Source: Gracilibacillus alcaliphilus (GTDB taxonomy: Bacteria; Bacillota; Bacilli; Bacillales; Amphibacillaceae). From it: a stretch of 24,446 nt of DNA. Within the stretch, counting starts at the first letter, position 1. Every line of letters begins with the position of its first letter. Position numbers and translations under genes: made by a program. Of this stretch, positions 24,259-24,446 are shown piece by piece. The stretch lies in assembly GCF_016909015.1 (NCBI RefSeq), contig NZ_JAFBFA010000051.1, positions 1 through 24,446 of the forward strand, in the 5' to 3' direction. Below the pieces are notes generated by a model that saw only the letters and a list, made by a program, of their open reading frames with translations, was not told the DNA's origin and searched no databases.

Positions 24259-24409
24259 GACAGACAAAAAAGAGGAACCTTCGAAGAGATGTCCGTTATA
24301 TGGGATCTGACGGACAAAAAAATGAAAATCACGAAGAGGTGTCCGTCATATGGGTGATATTGTATTAGTAAAGTAGACACTCCTCGAAACTGTCCGTTAT
24401 AATAGAAAA
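24259..24409. repeat. About 50-bp imperfect tandem repeats with internal palindromes
   Basis: Two units (24259-24308 and 24309-24358) match at about three quarters of positions, and a third, much diverged copy follows. TGTCCG recurs at 24290, 24340 and 24391. Within unit 2, TGACGGACA (24308-24316) and TGTCCGTCA (24340-24348) are perfect reverse complements; unit 1 has a degraded version. The last TGTCCGTTATAAT forms the -10 box of the next gene. Confidence 0.75.
24374..24403 (+). promoter_or_regulatory. Sigma-A promoter of the right-edge gene
   Basis: TAGACA (24374-24379) and TATAAT (24398-24403) are 18 bases apart. The -10 overlaps the third TGTCCGTTATA repeat. AGGAGGAG and an ATG at 24431 follow at normal distances. 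Confidence 0.7.
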
Positions 24410-24430
24410 ATTAATCAACAGGAGGAGCAT

Positions 24431-24446
24431 ATGAAAACTTACAGTT
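24431..24446 (+). CDS. Start of a gene cut by the window edge
   Basis: The ATG follows AGGAGGAG by a short spacer and has a good promoter upstream. Only MKTYS is visible, so the product cannot be told. It is divergent from yhbH. Confidence 0.6.

Noticed and set aside
24172..24357. 61-codon open frame on the plus strand
   Set aside because: Its GGAGG touches the ATG, and its second half is made of the 50-bp tandem repeats, so it is most likely chance.
24259..24409. CRISPR array
   Set aside because: Only two or three imperfect units, no constant repeat with unique spacers, and no cas genes.

Overview
The window reads as chromosomal DNA of a low-GC, spore-forming Bacillaceae bacterium, possibly from the Gracilibacillus/Amphibacillus/Halobacillus neighbourhood; the genus is a guess. 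The reasons are strong AGGAGG ribosome binding sites, Bacillus-type sigma-A promoters and CcpA-like cre sites, an LplABC-type sugar importer without its own ATPase, a Staphylococcus-like MurG, and the sporulation protein YhbH. The content is mainly carbohydrate utilisation. I see no phage, CRISPR, intact insertion sequence, rRNA or tRNA.

Left part (1-2961): murG (minus) diverges from a MATE efflux pump (plus). A bidirectional terminator at 2903-2936 separates the pump from the next block.

Sugar-import block (2962-12021, all minus): an AraC-type cupin regulator is followed by two CUT1 permeases, an LplA-type lipoprotein binding protein, a DUF624/YesL-like membrane protein and a very long intracellular GH2 glycosidase. 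The ABC genes have a promoter region with a cre-like site and an ATACTAGTAT palindrome. Large inverted repeats lie on either side of the binding-protein gene.

Middle (12382-17489, all plus): a NupC-type nucleoside transporter, a GH43 beta-xylosidase with an extended -10 promoter and a cre site, and an NAD(P)-dependent aldehyde dehydrogenase. The gap before the dehydrogenase holds a long hairpin element and a T-box-like antiterminator/terminator tail without a recognisable T-box body.

Glucuronoxylan block (17508-22405, minus): a GntR/FCD repressor, GH67 alpha-glucuronidase, mannonate dehydratase and a fructuronate reductase-type SDR form a tight operon. The GntR promoter (TTGAAT-17-TATAAT) carries the same ATACTAGTAT palindrome as the ABC importer, which suggests one regulator covers both blocks. 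Together the GH67, GH43 and Uxu enzymes would take aldouronic acids to xylose and 2-keto-3-deoxygluconate. Glucuronate isomerase, KDG kinase and KDPG aldolase are not in the window.

Right part (22406-24446): a stretch with three open fragments in different frames, probably a decayed gene or dispersed repeat, then yhbH (minus) with a sigma-E-like -10. Next come about 50-bp tandem repeats running into a sigma-A promoter for a gene cut by the window edge.

I did not find a clearly new multi-gene system. The most interesting signals are non-coding: the shared palindrome, the T-box-like remnant, the element pair sharing GTTAGTC-N21-CGGTGAAAG, and the tandem repeats at the right end.
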